Source: Gammaproteobacteria bacterium
GTDB taxonomy: Bacteria > Pseudomonadota > Gammaproteobacteria > Burkholderiales > Rhodocyclaceae
NCBI GenBank assembly: GCA_029289265.1
Contig: JARFTX010000001.1
Location: forward strand, 147,849-211,848
Length of the DNA stretch: 64,000 nucleotides
Direction of reading: 5' to 3'
Made by a program: the position numbers and the translations under genes. Positions 1 to 8,332 of the stretch are shown here, one piece after another (within the stretch, counting starts at the first letter, position 1; each line of letters begins with the position of its first letter). Below the pieces are notes generated by a model. The model was not told where the DNA came from and ran no database searches. It saw nothing but the letters and a program-made list of their open reading frames with translations.

Positions 1-2334
1 GGCGACCGGGTCGGGCTCATCGTGTTCGGCTCGCAGGCCTACCTGCACACGCCGCTGACCTTCGATCTCGACGCGGTACGGGCGGCCCTCGCGGATACTG
101 GCATCGGACTGGCTGGGCGCGAGACCGCCATCGGCGATGCGATCGCGCTCGCCGCGCGCCGCCTGCGCGAGTTCGGCGACAGCGCCCGCGTGCTGGTGCT
201 CCTCACCGACGGCGCCAACACCGCCGGCGAGCTCACCCCGCAGCAGGCACTGTGGATCGCCCAGCGCGAGGGCCTGCGCATCCACACGGTCGGCATCGGC
301 GCCGAGCACATGCGCGTCGTGACTCCCGAAGGCGTGCGCGAGATCAACCCGTCCTTCGATCTCGACGAGGAAACCCTGCGGGAGATCGCCGCCCAGACCG
401 GCGGCGCCTACGTCCGCGCGACCGACGGCGACGCGCTCGCCGCCTTCTACCGGCTGGTCGACGAGCTGGAGCCCACCGCCGCCGCAAGCGCCGAATTGCG
501 GCCCGTGCGCGAACTCTACCGCTGGCCGCTGGGTCTCGCGCTGGCGCTCGCCCTGTGGCCGCTCTGGCGCGCGGTGCGCCGCCTCGCCCACGGCCCGGGC
601 GGGCCGTGGCGCGATCTGGTCGACGCGCGCCTGCGTCCTTTCGTGCTGGCGAGCGACGAAGGGCGCGGGCGTCTCGGCGCGCTCGCCTTGCTCGCGCTCG
701 GCGGTGGCCTTGCCTTGGCCGCGCTGGCCGGGATCGCGCGCCCGACCGTCTCCGAAATCGCCTGGCGAGCCGACGCGGCGCGCGTGCTGGTGGTCGATCT
801 GTCGCCGGCCATGGAGCCGGACGGCGTCGCGCCGTCTCCGATGGAGCGCACCCGCCTCAAGCTCCTCGACCTGCTCGCCGCGCTGCCTTCGGGTCAGACC
901 GCGCTCATCGCCTATGCCGAGGAGCCGTACCTGGTCGCGCCGCTCACCACCGACGCCGCGACCATCGCGCTGCTCGTGCCCGAGCTTGGTCCCGACGCGG
1001 TGCCGGTCGCCGGCAACGAGCCCGAGCGGGCGCTGCGCATGGCGGCGGACGTGCTCGAGCGCAGTGGCGCATCGGCCCGCGATCTCGTCTGGATCACCTC
1101 CGCGATACCGGACGCTGAAATGCTGGAAGCACTCGGCGAGAGGTTCGGGACGGGGCTGCGCGCGAGCATCCTGCACGTCGGCGAAGACGGCGGCGGGGTC
1201 CTGACCCGCTTCACCGAGTCGACCGGTGGTCGCTATCTAGCGATGACCGCCGACGCCGTCGATGTCGAGGCACTCACGGCCCTGCTCGCCGAGACCGGAC
1301 CGCTCGTCGCCGAGGGCCGCCGGGCCGGCCTGGGCGTACGTGAGCTCGGCCCCTGGCTGGTGCTGCTGCTCCTGCCGCTCGCCGCGCTCGCCTTCCGGCG
1401 CGGCGTCCTGCTGGCCGCGCTGGCGTTGCCGCTGCTCCTCCTACCCGCCGCGGTCGAGGCTGACAGCGGCTTGGCTGGACTCTGGACACGCGCCGATCGC
1501 TACGCCCTGCGGCTGCTCGAAGCCGGCGACGCCGAGGCCGCGGCCCGCGCGTTCACCGATCCGCGCTGGCGGGCCGTGGCGCTTCACCGTGCCGGCCGCC
1601 ATGCCGAAGCCGCCGCCGTGCTCGCGCCCCTCGACGACTGGCTCGCGCACTACAACCGCGGCAACGCGCTCGCTCACCTCGGCCGCCTCGACGAGGCGCT
1701 CGCCGCCTACGACCGGGCGCTCGCCCTTCGTCCGGGCGATCCCGACATCGCCCACAATCGTGAGCTCGTGCAGGTCCTCCTGCAGCGTCCTCCACCGCCG
1801 CCTGAGGGCGGGCCCGAGGGCGATGCGGACGACGACAGCGTCGAAAGCAGCGGCGGGGCAGACCCGCAGCCGAACGGTACGGATGACGCGGAAGCAGGCG
1901 AGGGTGGTGAGATACCAGCGGATTCGTCCGGCGCGGTCGGAGGCGAACACGACGCGCCAGAAGGGCAGGTTGGGGAGCGGGACACGGCGCCAACGTCGCT
2001 GACCCAGGACACGGAGCACGCGGCGTCTGAGTTGAGCGGATCGGCACCCTTCGACCGATCCGAGGATGAGGGCTCCCGACCCGAACCAGACCGATCGCCG
2101 GATTCGACCCCCGGGGCGGATGGACCTTCAGGTGAAGCCACCCGCCGCGACACCGCCGCCGCGCAGCCTGCCGATCTCCCGCGCGGTCAAGCCGATCCAG
2201 CCCGAGAGGCCGATCTGCTCGCCGAACAATGGCTGCGGCGCGTGCCCGACGAACCCGCGACCCTGCTGCGCCGCAAACTGCAGTTCGAGCACGAGCGTCG
2301 CCAGCGCGGCGAGGGGGAGCAGTCGTGGCGATAA
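1..2334 (+). CDS. BatA-BatB-BatC-like fusion protein (VWA, VWA, TPR), 5' end outside window
   Basis: The frame is open from base 1, so the start lies upstream. The first part is the end of a BatA-type von Willebrand factor A domain (GDRVGLIVFG near the edge) closing with a membrane segment at about nt 514-580. A second, BatB-like VWA domain follows (DLSPAM near nt 800; the third MIDAS position is Ala, not Ser), then more membrane helices, a TPR pair (about nt 1560-1770, YNRGNALAHLGRLDEALAAY) and a long acidic, Pro/Ser-rich tail, as in BatC. Bat proteins are inner-membrane and periplasmic proteins linked to aerotolerance and envelope stress in other bacteria; the mechanism is unclear. BatA, BatB and BatC are usually separate genes. 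The stop overlaps the BatD start region, so the two are probably translationally coupled. Confidence 0.85.
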   Translation, partial: GDRVGLIVFGSQAYLHTPLTFDLDAVRAALADTGIGLAGRETAIGDAIALAARRLREFGDSARVLVLLTDGANTAGELTPQQALWIAQREGLRIHTVGIGAEHMRVVTPEGVREINPSFDLDEETLREIAAQTGGAYVRATDGDALAAFYRLVDELEPTAAASAELRPVRELYRWPLGLALALALWPLWRAVRRLAHGPGGPWRDLVDARLRPFVLASDEGRGRLGALALLALGGGLALAALAGIARPTVSEIAWRADAARVLVVDLSPAMEPDGVAPSPMERTRLKLLDLLAALPSGQTALIAYAEEPYLVAPLTTDAATIALLVPELGPDAVPVAGNEPERALRMAADVLERSGASARDLVWITSAIPDAEMLEALGERFGTGLRASILHVGEDGGGVLTRFTESTGGRYLAMTADAVDVEALTALLAETGPLVAEGRRAGLGVRELGPWLVLLLLPLAALAFRRGVLLAALALPLLLLPAAVEADSGLAGLWTRADRYALRLLEAGDAEAAARAFTDPRWRAVALHRAGRHAEAAAVLAPLDDWLAHYNRGNALAHLGRLDEALAAYDRALALRPGDPDIAHNRELVQVLLQRPPPPPEGGPEGDADDDSVESSGGADPQPNGTDDAEAGEGGEIPADSSGAVGGEHDAPEGQVGERDTAPTSLTQDTEHAASELSGSAPFDRSEDEGSRPEPDRSPDSTPGADGPSGEATRRDTAAAQPADLPRGQADPAREADLLAEQWLRRVPDEPATLLRRKLQFEHERRQRGEGEQSWR

Positions 2335-3692
2335 TGGCGAAGTGCGCAGCAGGCGTGCTGCTCGTCGCAGCCGCGCTCGCCAGCCCTGGCGGTCCGGCTG
2401 CATCCGAAATCGGCACAGCGGCGCCTGCGTCGTCGCACCCCGGTCTGCTGCTCGAGGCCGGGTTCGACACCGGGCAGGTCTACCTCAATGCCCAGGCGGT
2501 CTACACCGTGCGCTTCTATCAGGCAATCGACGTGCGCGAGCTTCACCTTCAGACGCCCGAGATCCAGTTCGCCGAGCTGCGCCGGATCGGCGAGGATCGC
2601 ATCGACCAGGAGACCCTGGACGGGCGCCGCCACCGCGTCACTGAGCGACGTTACGCGGTCTTCCCGTTCGCCAGCGGCACGATCTCCGCGACTGGCGCCC
2701 ATGCGGCCGGCCTCGTCGCGGTTCCCGGCGCTGCGCCGGGCACGCGTGCCCCGGTTCGCTTGGAAGCCCCGGCGGCCACGCTCGACGTTCTCCCCATGCC
2801 GGCGCAAGCCGGCAGCGGACCGTGGCTGCCCGCCCGCGATCTGACCCTGACCGAATCCTGGAGCCCCGACCCGCGCGACGCCCGCGTCGGGCAGGCGCTA
2901 ATTCGCACGATCCGCATTGAAGCGACCGGCCTTGAGGCCGCGCTGCTCCCGGAGCTCGTCCCCGTCGGCGACGGCATCACAGCCCACCCCGGCCCGCCGC
3001 GTCTCGCGAACCGCTTCGATGAACTGTGGAACGTTGGCAGCCGCGAGCAGGACTGGCGCATCGTCCCGACCCGCACCGGCACCGTCGCCATCCCCGAGTT
3101 CCACCTCGACTGGTGGGACGCCCGCAGCGGCGAGCGTCGCACCGCCCGCCTGCCCGGGCGCACGCTAGAAGTGGCGCCGGCGCCGGCGCTGTCGCTGAGT
3201 CGGCTACTGGCTGCGGCGCCCGCCGCGGGTGAAAACGTCGACGTTCGAGAAGCCGATGCGGGCGCCACTGCAGGCGATGTGTCCCCACAAGCTTCCGATC
3301 CGGTCGAAGAAAGGAGCGCCGGGCAGTATCTTTCTGGCACCGAAGCCCCGCCGGACGATTCCCGGCTCCTGATCTTCTCCGCCCTGTTCGCAGTCGCAAT
3401 GGCACTTGCCGCCTATGTGGCGTGGCGCTGTACACGCCGCCCCGACCGGGCCGCCCTTCGCGCGCTACGCACAGCCTGCCGCCGCAACGACCCCCACGCC
3501 GCCCGCGACGCGCTCTTGGCGTGGGCTGAAGCTAGCCGGCCCGATTCTCGTGCTCAGACTCTGAACAATGTGATTCCACTGGTACCCGGTCCGTTGTCCA
3601 GGCGCGCAATTGCCGAACTCGACCGCCACTTGTACGGACCGGAGCCAGAGAGTTGGCAGGGCACCCGGTTGATGCGGTTTCCTCGCAGTTGA
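2325..3692 (+). CDS. BatD-like membrane protein
   Basis: A 455-residue protein with an N-terminal signal peptide (hydrophobic stretch ending in AALASPGGPAAS), a long beta-rich periplasmic part and one membrane helix near the C-terminus (LLIFSALFAVAMALAAYVAW, about nt 3366-3425), followed by a short cytoplasmic tail. This is the BatD layout and it directly follows the BatA/B/C protein, as in other bat operons. The GTG at 2325 is chosen because GAGGGGGAG lies five bases upstream; an in-frame ATG at 2334, overlapping the previous stop as TAATG, is the alternative. Its role is presumably as a scaffold or partner of the VWA proteins in the inner membrane. Assignment rests on order and architecture more than on catalytic motifs. 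Confidence 0.75.
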   Translation: MAIMAKCAAGVLLVAAALASPGGPAASEIGTAAPASSHPGLLLEAGFDTGQVYLNAQAVYTVRFYQAIDVRELHLQTPEIQFAELRRIGEDRIDQETLDGRRHRVTERRYAVFPFASGTISATGAHAAGLVAVPGAAPGTRAPVRLEAPAATLDVLPMPAQAGSGPWLPARDLTLTESWSPDPRDARVGQALIRTIRIEATGLEAALLPELVPVGDGITAHPGPPRLANRFDELWNVGSREQDWRIVPTRTGTVAIPEFHLDWWDARSGERRTARLPGRTLEVAPAPALSLSRLLAAAPAAGENVDVREADAGATAGDVSPQASDPVEERSAGQYLSGTEAPPDDSRLLIFSALFAVAMALAAYVAWRCTRRPDRAALRALRTACRRNDPHAARDALLAWAEASRPDSRAQTLNNVIPLVPGPLSRRAIAELDRHLYGPEPESWQGTRLMRFPRS

Positions 3693-3746
3693 AGTGGCAC
3701 TCCGCGTCCGGCGGCAGTCGTGCCCGTCGGACGAAAGTTGGCCGCC

Positions 3747-4751
3747 CTACGGCTTTACCGGATGAAACACCCGCGAGATGTACGCGATGATCGCGTCGAT
3801 CTCGGTGCCGGTCAGCACCGACTTCCACGCCGGCATGGAGGTGTTGGGCAGGCCCTCGCGGATCACATGGGCGAGCCGTTCGTGCGTCATGTCGCCCATG
3901 AAGGTTGGGTCGGTCAGGTCGCGCGGGTGGGGCTCCATGAAGCTGCCGATCCAGTTGCGGCCCGTGCCGGTCGCGGCGTGGCAGAAGGCGCAGTTCGCCT
4001 GGTACAGGTGCTCGCCATGCTTCTCCAGCGTCGAAAGACCCTCCACCTGCGGAATCACGTCGTGCAGCATGTATGGGCTCGCGCTGCTGATCGCATCGAC
4101 CAGGGTCGGCGGCTCGCCGGTGTAGTCGCCCGGATCGAAGTGGTTGCGCGGGTACGACAGGGGCCGGCCGCGCCAGGTCGCCGGGCCGGGCTGCTCGAGG
4201 CGGGCGCGGTCGTGGCAGGAGACGCAAGTCGACAGGAACAGCCGCTTGCCGCGCTGCTCCACCGGGCTCAACTGGTCCCACGGCCGGTCGAGCGGGATCT
4301 CGCCGGTCGCGAAGGGAAACGCGATGCGATGCCGCTCATGGTTGGGCCAGCCGTTCTCGACCGTGTGGTAGCGGGTGTTCTCCGCCTTGCGGCGGATGAA
4401 CTCCTCGCGCACGAAATCGACCACCAGCTCGATGTCGCGGTCCGAGATGATGCCCTTGAAGCCCTTCATCGCCGTGCCCGGCTTGCCGTCGCGGGTCGCC
4501 GCGATCATCTGCTTGCGGCTGATCGAGTCCTCGGTGTCCTTCGTGAAATCCCGAGGCGGCGGCACCACGAAGGTCGAGGTGAGCGTCTTCGCGTCGCCCG
4601 AGTAACCGTGGCAAAAATAGCAGCGGAAATTGTAGATGGCGCGTCCGGCCTCGTGACGCTCGTCGAGCTTCGGCGCGTCGGCGGGAGCCGCCCACGCGGG
4701 GGACTGGACGGCCAGGGCCGCGACCAGTCCCACAATCCAACCTCCCCGCAT
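3747..4751 (-). CDS. Triheme class-I-like c-type cytochrome
   Basis: A 334-residue exported cytochrome with a signal peptide (residues 1-22) and three heme motifs: CYFCH (44-48), CVSCH (176-180) and CAFCH (254-258). The first and third modules share a pattern in which CXXCH is followed by a PRD-F/L-T segment (PPPRDFT, PHPRDLT), also found in both modules of the neighbouring diheme protein, so the pair looks built by duplication. Methionines suited to axial ligation (GTAMKGF, NTSMPAW) suggest His/Met hemes. The start ATG overlaps the upstream stop by one base (TGATG), so the two genes form one transcript, divergent from the tetraheme operon. A likely periplasmic electron carrier for the island; substrate and partner are not visible. 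Confidence 0.85.
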   Translation of the reverse strand: MRGGWIVGLVAALAVQSPAWAAPADAPKLDERHEAGRAIYNFRCYFCHGYSGDAKTLTSTFVVPPPRDFTKDTEDSISRKQMIAATRDGKPGTAMKGFKGIISDRDIELVVDFVREEFIRRKAENTRYHTVENGWPNHERHRIAFPFATGEIPLDRPWDQLSPVEQRGKRLFLSTCVSCHDRARLEQPGPATWRGRPLSYPRNHFDPGDYTGEPPTLVDAISSASPYMLHDVIPQVEGLSTLEKHGEHLYQANCAFCHAATGTGRNWIGSFMEPHPRDLTDPTFMGDMTHERLAHVIREGLPNTSMPAWKSVLTGTEIDAIIAYISRVFHPVKP

Positions 4752-5692
4752 CAGTTCGCCTTTGCCGCGGCCTTGGGCGGCGAAACGACGAACTCCTGGA
4801 ACACGAACTCCGACACGTCGGCGATCTGCTGCTCGCTGATGACCCGGTGCCAGCCCGGCATTTCGGTGCCGACGCGACCGAAGTACGTCGCCGCGTAGAT
4901 CGCCGGGCGGTTCAGCGTCGCGCGCGAGCGCTCGTCGCCGAAGTCGCGCGGCACAGGGCGGATGAAGTAGGCGCGCGGCCCCTGGCCGTCGCCCTTCACG
5001 CCGTGGCACTCGGCGCAGTTCGCCATATAGAACTCGCGGCCCTTGGCGACGTCGCCGACCAGGTCCGACGGCATCGGCGCAGCCATGTCGGCCTTCTCGT
5101 GCTCGGCAACCGGCGGGCGCGGCGGAATCGGCGCGGCGATCGGTGGCACCGGGGCGCCGGAGCTGGAACCCGGCGCATGTCCGCCGTGCGGATGGCCTGC
5201 CGGCATCTGCGACGCGCCCGGCTGCGCTGCCGGCTGCTGTGCGCCCGTCGCGGCGCGACGCTCCTCCGGCGACATCGTGCCGGACACGCCGGACACGCCG
5301 CCGAACTGGCCGGTCGCGATCGCCGCCGCGCGGTTGAGGATCTCGGCCTGGATGTAGTCCGCGAGCATCTCGATCTGCTCGGGCTTGAGTCGAGTCTTGT
5401 AGCCCGCCATCGCCGTGTTGGGCTTGCCGTTGGCGATCACGTCGATCAGATAGTCGCGCGGCAGCGCGGTGACCTTGGTCAGATCGCGCGGCGGCGGGTT
5501 CAGGCTGCGTGCCGCCATCGACGCGCCGTCGCCGCGGTCGCCGTGGCAGACCGAGCAGTTGCGGTGATAGAGCACGTCCGCACCGACCGGGCCCCCGGCC
5601 GCAGGCGCGGCCACGGCCGCAAAGCTCGCGACGGCGCTGAATCCGACGATGCCCGCCAGTGCCGCCTGTCTGAAATGCTTGCTGTGATTCAC
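4751..5692 (-). CDS. Diheme c-type cytochrome with Pro/His-rich linker
   Basis: A 313-residue exported protein with heme motifs CSVCH (46-50) and CAECH (226-230). The two class-I-like domains are separated by a flexible linker rich in Pro, Ala, Gly and His (about 140-205, including HPHGGH). Each domain carries a PRD-F/L module (PPPRDLT, PVPRDFG) like those in the downstream triheme protein. The GTG at 5692 is preferred because AGAGG stands six bases upstream and it gives a normal signal peptide; an ATG at 5728 has no clear ribosome site and would add twelve residues. The stop overlaps the next start. Probably a periplasmic electron shuttle. The His-rich linker could bind metal, but that is only a possibility. 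Confidence 0.83.
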   Translation of the reverse strand: MNHSKHFRQAALAGIVGFSAVASFAAVAAPAAGGPVGADVLYHRNCSVCHGDRGDGASMAARSLNPPPRDLTKVTALPRDYLIDVIANGKPNTAMAGYKTRLKPEQIEMLADYIQAEILNRAAAIATGQFGGVSGVSGTMSPEERRAATGAQQPAAQPGASQMPAGHPHGGHAPGSSSGAPVPPIAAPIPPRPPVAEHEKADMAAPMPSDLVGDVAKGREFYMANCAECHGVKGDGQGPRAYFIRPVPRDFGDERSRATLNRPAIYAATYFGRVGTEMPGWHRVISEQQIADVSEFVFQEFVVSPPKAAAKAN

Positions 5693-5762
5693 GAAGGACC
5701 TCTGCGTTGAAAGATTCGCGCTGCCCATGCAAGAACCGAACCGGGTCGGTCACTGCCCGAGG

Positions 5763-5779
5763 TGGCATGTGCGTTGCTT
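5763..5779 (+). promoter_or_regulatory. Sigma54 (-24/-12) promoter candidate, full consensus match
   Basis: TGGCATGTGCGTTGCTT fits the sigma54 consensus TGGCAyrNNNNTTGCW at every defined position, with GG and GC exactly 12 bases apart. Transcription would start near 5789 and reach the tetraheme gene at 6066 after a leader of about 277 bases. A cluster of TTCCC/GGGAA elements lies at 5977-6012, inside that leader. Confidence 0.55.
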
Positions 5780-5802
5780 GAGTCTACCGCTTGCAACACA
5801 TT

Positions 5803-5820
5803 GCCGGAAGCGTTTCCGGC
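5803..5820. repeat. Inverted repeat (7-bp arms, 4-base loop)
   Basis: GCCGGAA and TTCCGGC flank GCGT in the divergent intergenic region between the diheme and tetraheme cytochrome genes. There is no T-run on either side, so a terminator is unlikely. It sits just downstream of the +strand sigma54 candidate and could be an operator or an RNA hairpin in the leader. Confidence 0.3.
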
Positions 5821-5976
5821 AGCCCGGCAGGATTGGAAGTAAAATGAAAATGTACGCGCCCACAGCGGCGATACCGCGATTCTATAGGACTTGCGCCGTC
5901 GCGCGTGCCGCGCCCGAGCGGCCGTGAGCAGCGTGGATTCCACAGGTGTCGGCTCGGTGTGCGGGGGCAGGGCCGG

Positions 5977-6012
5977 TTCCCTTGCGGTCTCGAAGTTGGG
6001 AATCGCGTTCCC
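5977..6012. promoter_or_regulatory. Cluster of TTCCC / GGGAA elements, possible activator site
   Basis: TTCCC (5977-5981), GGGAA (5998-6002) and TTCCC (6008-6012); the last two form a GGGAA-N5-TTCCC inverted repeat. The same half-sites recur upstream of the sigma54 candidates at 8200 and 19748. The 373-base gap 5693-6065 otherwise shows the sigma54 candidate and the inverted repeat, and no gene. Confidence 0.35.
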
Positions 6013-6065
6013 TGTGCTGGTAATTTTCACCCATCGAACCACGAGAAGACGAAGCTGGCTGACGC

Positions 6066-6809
6066 GTGACCCGATTTTCACTGTTTCTCTCCTGGCGGGC
6101 CTGGACGGTTGCGGCGCTCTTGCTGGCGACGGCGGCACCTGTGGCTGCGCAGCGCATCGACATGCGCAACACCGAGCACAACCTCGCGCGCGGCGAGAAC
6201 ATGGAGGTCACCGACTCGCGCCAGATCTGCGTGTTCTGCCATACTCCGACCGAGAACGGAAACGGCGAAGCCACGCAGCCATTGTGGCAGCGCTCGATGC
6301 CGAACGATTTCTCCTTCGTGATGTTCGACGACATCGGCCAGGCCGGGCGCGAGGGCAACGAGTCGGTCGGTTCGCAGTCGATCGCCTGCCTGTCGTGTCA
6401 CGACGCCGCCCAGGCCTTCGGTGTGGCGAACAGCAGCCTCGATCATCCGTTCGGAGTCCCTTACCGGGGCGCGCTGACCGCCGAAGAGCGACAGCGCGCG
6501 CGCGAGGAAGCGCGCCGTGCGGGCAGGCTCATTCACCAAGGTCAGTTCGTCCGATCGGGCGAGGGTTTTCGCGAGGCTTCGCGCGGCATCATCGACAACC
6601 GCCCGGTGTGGTGGGTGTCGCGCGGCGGGCCGACCGCCCAGCGCGGCCGCCTCGATGTCCCGCTCTACGTCCGTATCGACGAGGAGGACCAGACCGAGAT
6701 CCCGTTCGTCGAGTGCGCGAGCTGCCACGATCCGCACAACGTTCAGCCCATGTTCCTGCGCGCCGAGGCCGACGCGAGCGGTCTGTGCATGACCTGCCAC
6801 GTCAAGTGA
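6066..6809 (+). CDS. Tetraheme c-type cytochrome, OmcE-like paralog
   Basis: A 247-residue exported protein (signal peptide to about residue 29) with CVFCH (55-59), CLSCH (108-112), CASCH (217-221) and CMTCH (241-245). It shares the framework of the protein at 8333: EHN or PHN near the N-terminus, ICVFCHTP, ACLSCHD, DHP, ECASCHDPH, and CHVK as the last four residues. In place of HTPH after the first heme it has HTPT, and an extra His appears in LIHQ (about 156), so one distal ligand has probably changed. A central Arg/Glu-rich insert (about 138-175) is predicted helical. The GTG start at 6066 gives the signal peptide; its ribosome site is weak. Followed by an NHL lipoprotein gene 55 bases later. 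Confidence 0.87.
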   Translation: MTRFSLFLSWRAWTVAALLLATAAPVAAQRIDMRNTEHNLARGENMEVTDSRQICVFCHTPTENGNGEATQPLWQRSMPNDFSFVMFDDIGQAGREGNESVGSQSIACLSCHDAAQAFGVANSSLDHPFGVPYRGALTAEERQRAREEARRAGRLIHQGQFVRSGEGFREASRGIIDNRPVWWVSRGGPTAQRGRLDVPLYVRIDEEDQTEIPFVECASCHDPHNVQPMFLRAEADASGLCMTCHVK

Positions 6810-6864
6810 TCCGTTCGGGCTGTCGCGCGTCCGAGTCCAACCATCTGTCCGGTATTCGAAGCCA

Positions 6865-8019
6865 ATGAACCGATTTGCCCTCTCCCTCGTCTCCCGTCTC
6901 TCGATCGCTGCTGGCCGCCTGCCGGTGCGGGCCATGGTCGCCGCCTCGGCGCTCGGCCTGATCGCGGGGTGTGCCCAGTTGCCGCAGGAAACCGCTGCGG
7001 GGCCGACAGACTCCGGACCATTGCTTTTTCCGGCGCCGCCGGATGAGCCGCGCTTCGTCTTCGAGCGCACGCTTCGGAGCTCGGCCGATGTCGAGGCCGA
7101 TTCGCGCGATGATGCGTTTCGCAGAATGGTCACCGGCACGCAGCGCGGCGGCTATTTCATGAACAAGCCCTACGCGGTCGCGGTGCACCGAGGGCGCGTG
7201 TTCGTTTCCGACACCGTCGAGCGCAACGTCAAGGTCTTCGACGTGCCCGAACAGCGCTACTTCACGATCGGCGAGCGCGAGCCGGGGCTGCTGGTCAAGC
7301 CGCTCGGCATCGACGTCGATCGCGCCGGCCGGCTGTATGTCGCGGATGCCACCCAGAAGATGGTGTTCATCTACGACCGCGACGGCAAGTTTCTCCGGCG
7401 CATCGGCGGCAAGGACTTGTTCGACCGGATCTCCAGCGTCACCGTCGACCCGTCGGGGGCGCGTCTCTACGTCGTGGATATCGGCGGCGTGCGCTCGGAG
7501 AACCACCGCGTGCGCGTGTTCGAGACCGCGACCGGACGGCACGTGATGGACATCGGGCGGCGCGGCATGGGGCCTGGCGAATTCAATTTGCCGCGCGACA
7601 TGGCAATCGGCCTCGACGGCCGACTCTACGTCGTCGACGGCGGCAATTTCCGCGTCCAGGTGTTCAACGCGGACGGCACCTATCGAGACAGTTTCGGCGC
7701 AGTGGGGCGGCAGCTGGGCAACTTCGCCAGGCCCAAGGAGATCGCCACCGACCCGGAGGGCAACGTCTACGTCGCGGATGCCGCCTTCGGCAATTTCCAG
7801 ATCTTTTCGCCCGACGGCGAGCTGCTGATGTTCATCGGCAACCGTTCCGAGCGCGGCGGGCCGGCGGAGTACATTCTTCCATCCGGCATCGCCATCGACG
7901 ACGATGGTCGGGTCTACTTCGTCGATCAGTGGTTCGCCAAGGTGGATGTCTACCGGCCCTATTCGCTCGGTGTCGAGGAGGGGTTCCTGGTGCCGCGCGC
8001 GCGGACGGCTGCGCGCTGA
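6865..8019 (+). CDS. NHL-repeat beta-propeller lipoprotein
   Basis: A 384-residue protein with a lipobox (LIAGC, Cys36 as the acylated residue) and repeated NHL-type blades such as PLGIDVDRAGRLYVAD and LPRDMAIGLDGRLYVVD, spaced about 45 residues apart from residue 100 to the end; this predicts a six-bladed propeller. The lipid anchor places it on a membrane facing the periplasm or the cell surface. It is one of three such lipoproteins in this island (also 13678 and 14660). NHL proteins recur next to multiheme cytochrome genes in dissimilatory metal reducers, where they are suspected of assembly or scaffold roles; no enzymatic motif is visible. It probably shares a transcript with the cytochrome at 6066. 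Confidence 0.85.
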   Translation: MNRFALSLVSRLSIAAGRLPVRAMVAASALGLIAGCAQLPQETAAGPTDSGPLLFPAPPDEPRFVFERTLRSSADVEADSRDDAFRRMVTGTQRGGYFMNKPYAVAVHRGRVFVSDTVERNVKVFDVPEQRYFTIGEREPGLLVKPLGIDVDRAGRLYVADATQKMVFIYDRDGKFLRRIGGKDLFDRISSVTVDPSGARLYVVDIGGVRSENHRVRVFETATGRHVMDIGRRGMGPGEFNLPRDMAIGLDGRLYVVDGGNFRVQVFNADGTYRDSFGAVGRQLGNFARPKEIATDPEGNVYVADAAFGNFQIFSPDGELLMFIGNRSERGGPAEYILPSGIAIDDDGRVYFVDQWFAKVDVYRPYSLGVEEGFLVPRARTAAR

Positions 8020-8041
8020 TTTGGGGAATTCTGGGGGATTG

Positions 8042-8086
8042 TTCCCAATATCGGGAATAGTCCCATGTCGATATCGGGAACGGTCC
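8042..8086. promoter_or_regulatory. Candidate enhancer (upstream activator) sites
   Basis: An inverted repeat TTCCC-N6-GGGAA (8042-8057) overlaps a direct repeat with the unit ATATCGGGAA, two bases and GTCC, at 8048-8063 and 8071-8086, 23 bp apart. The block lies about 140-185 bp before the start predicted from the sigma54 candidate at 8200, the usual range for NtrC-type activator sites. The gap 8020-8332 holds no gene. Confidence 0.45.
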
Positions 8087-8199
8087 TGTTCGTCATCGGG
8101 TGCGTTGCGGGGCAGGTTTCGCAGGCGACATGCGCAAATCGTTTCGCAGAGCGGGTTCGATGCGAGTGGCGGGGCGGCTGCGAGTCGATTGAACGAAAC

Positions 8200-8216
8200 T
8201 GGCACGCAACATGCTT
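8200..8216 (+). promoter_or_regulatory. Sigma54 (-24/-12) promoter candidate
   Basis: TGGCACGCAACATGCTT matches TGGCAyrNNNNTTGCW with one mismatch (A for the first T of the -12 box); GG and GC are 12 bases apart. The predicted start is near 8226, giving a leader of about 107 bases to the tetraheme gene at 8333. Confidence 0.6.
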
Positions 8217-8332
8217 AAGAAGTAAGTGCTGACGAGTGTGTAATAGTTGGTTTCCGATCGTGGTTTTGTCGATCACGGCGGGGGTGGACAGGTAGAATTT
8301 CAGGAATCAAAGCTCATCCATAGGGGGTTGTA

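Noticed and set aside
252-1118. Arg-rich open frame overlapping the Bat gene
   Set aside because: Composition is typical of an out-of-frame GC-rich shadow and no domain is visible.
5793-5807. Minus-strand -24/-12-like sequence before the diheme cytochrome gene
   Set aside because: GG and GC are 11 bases apart rather than 12; sigma54 promoters rarely tolerate this.
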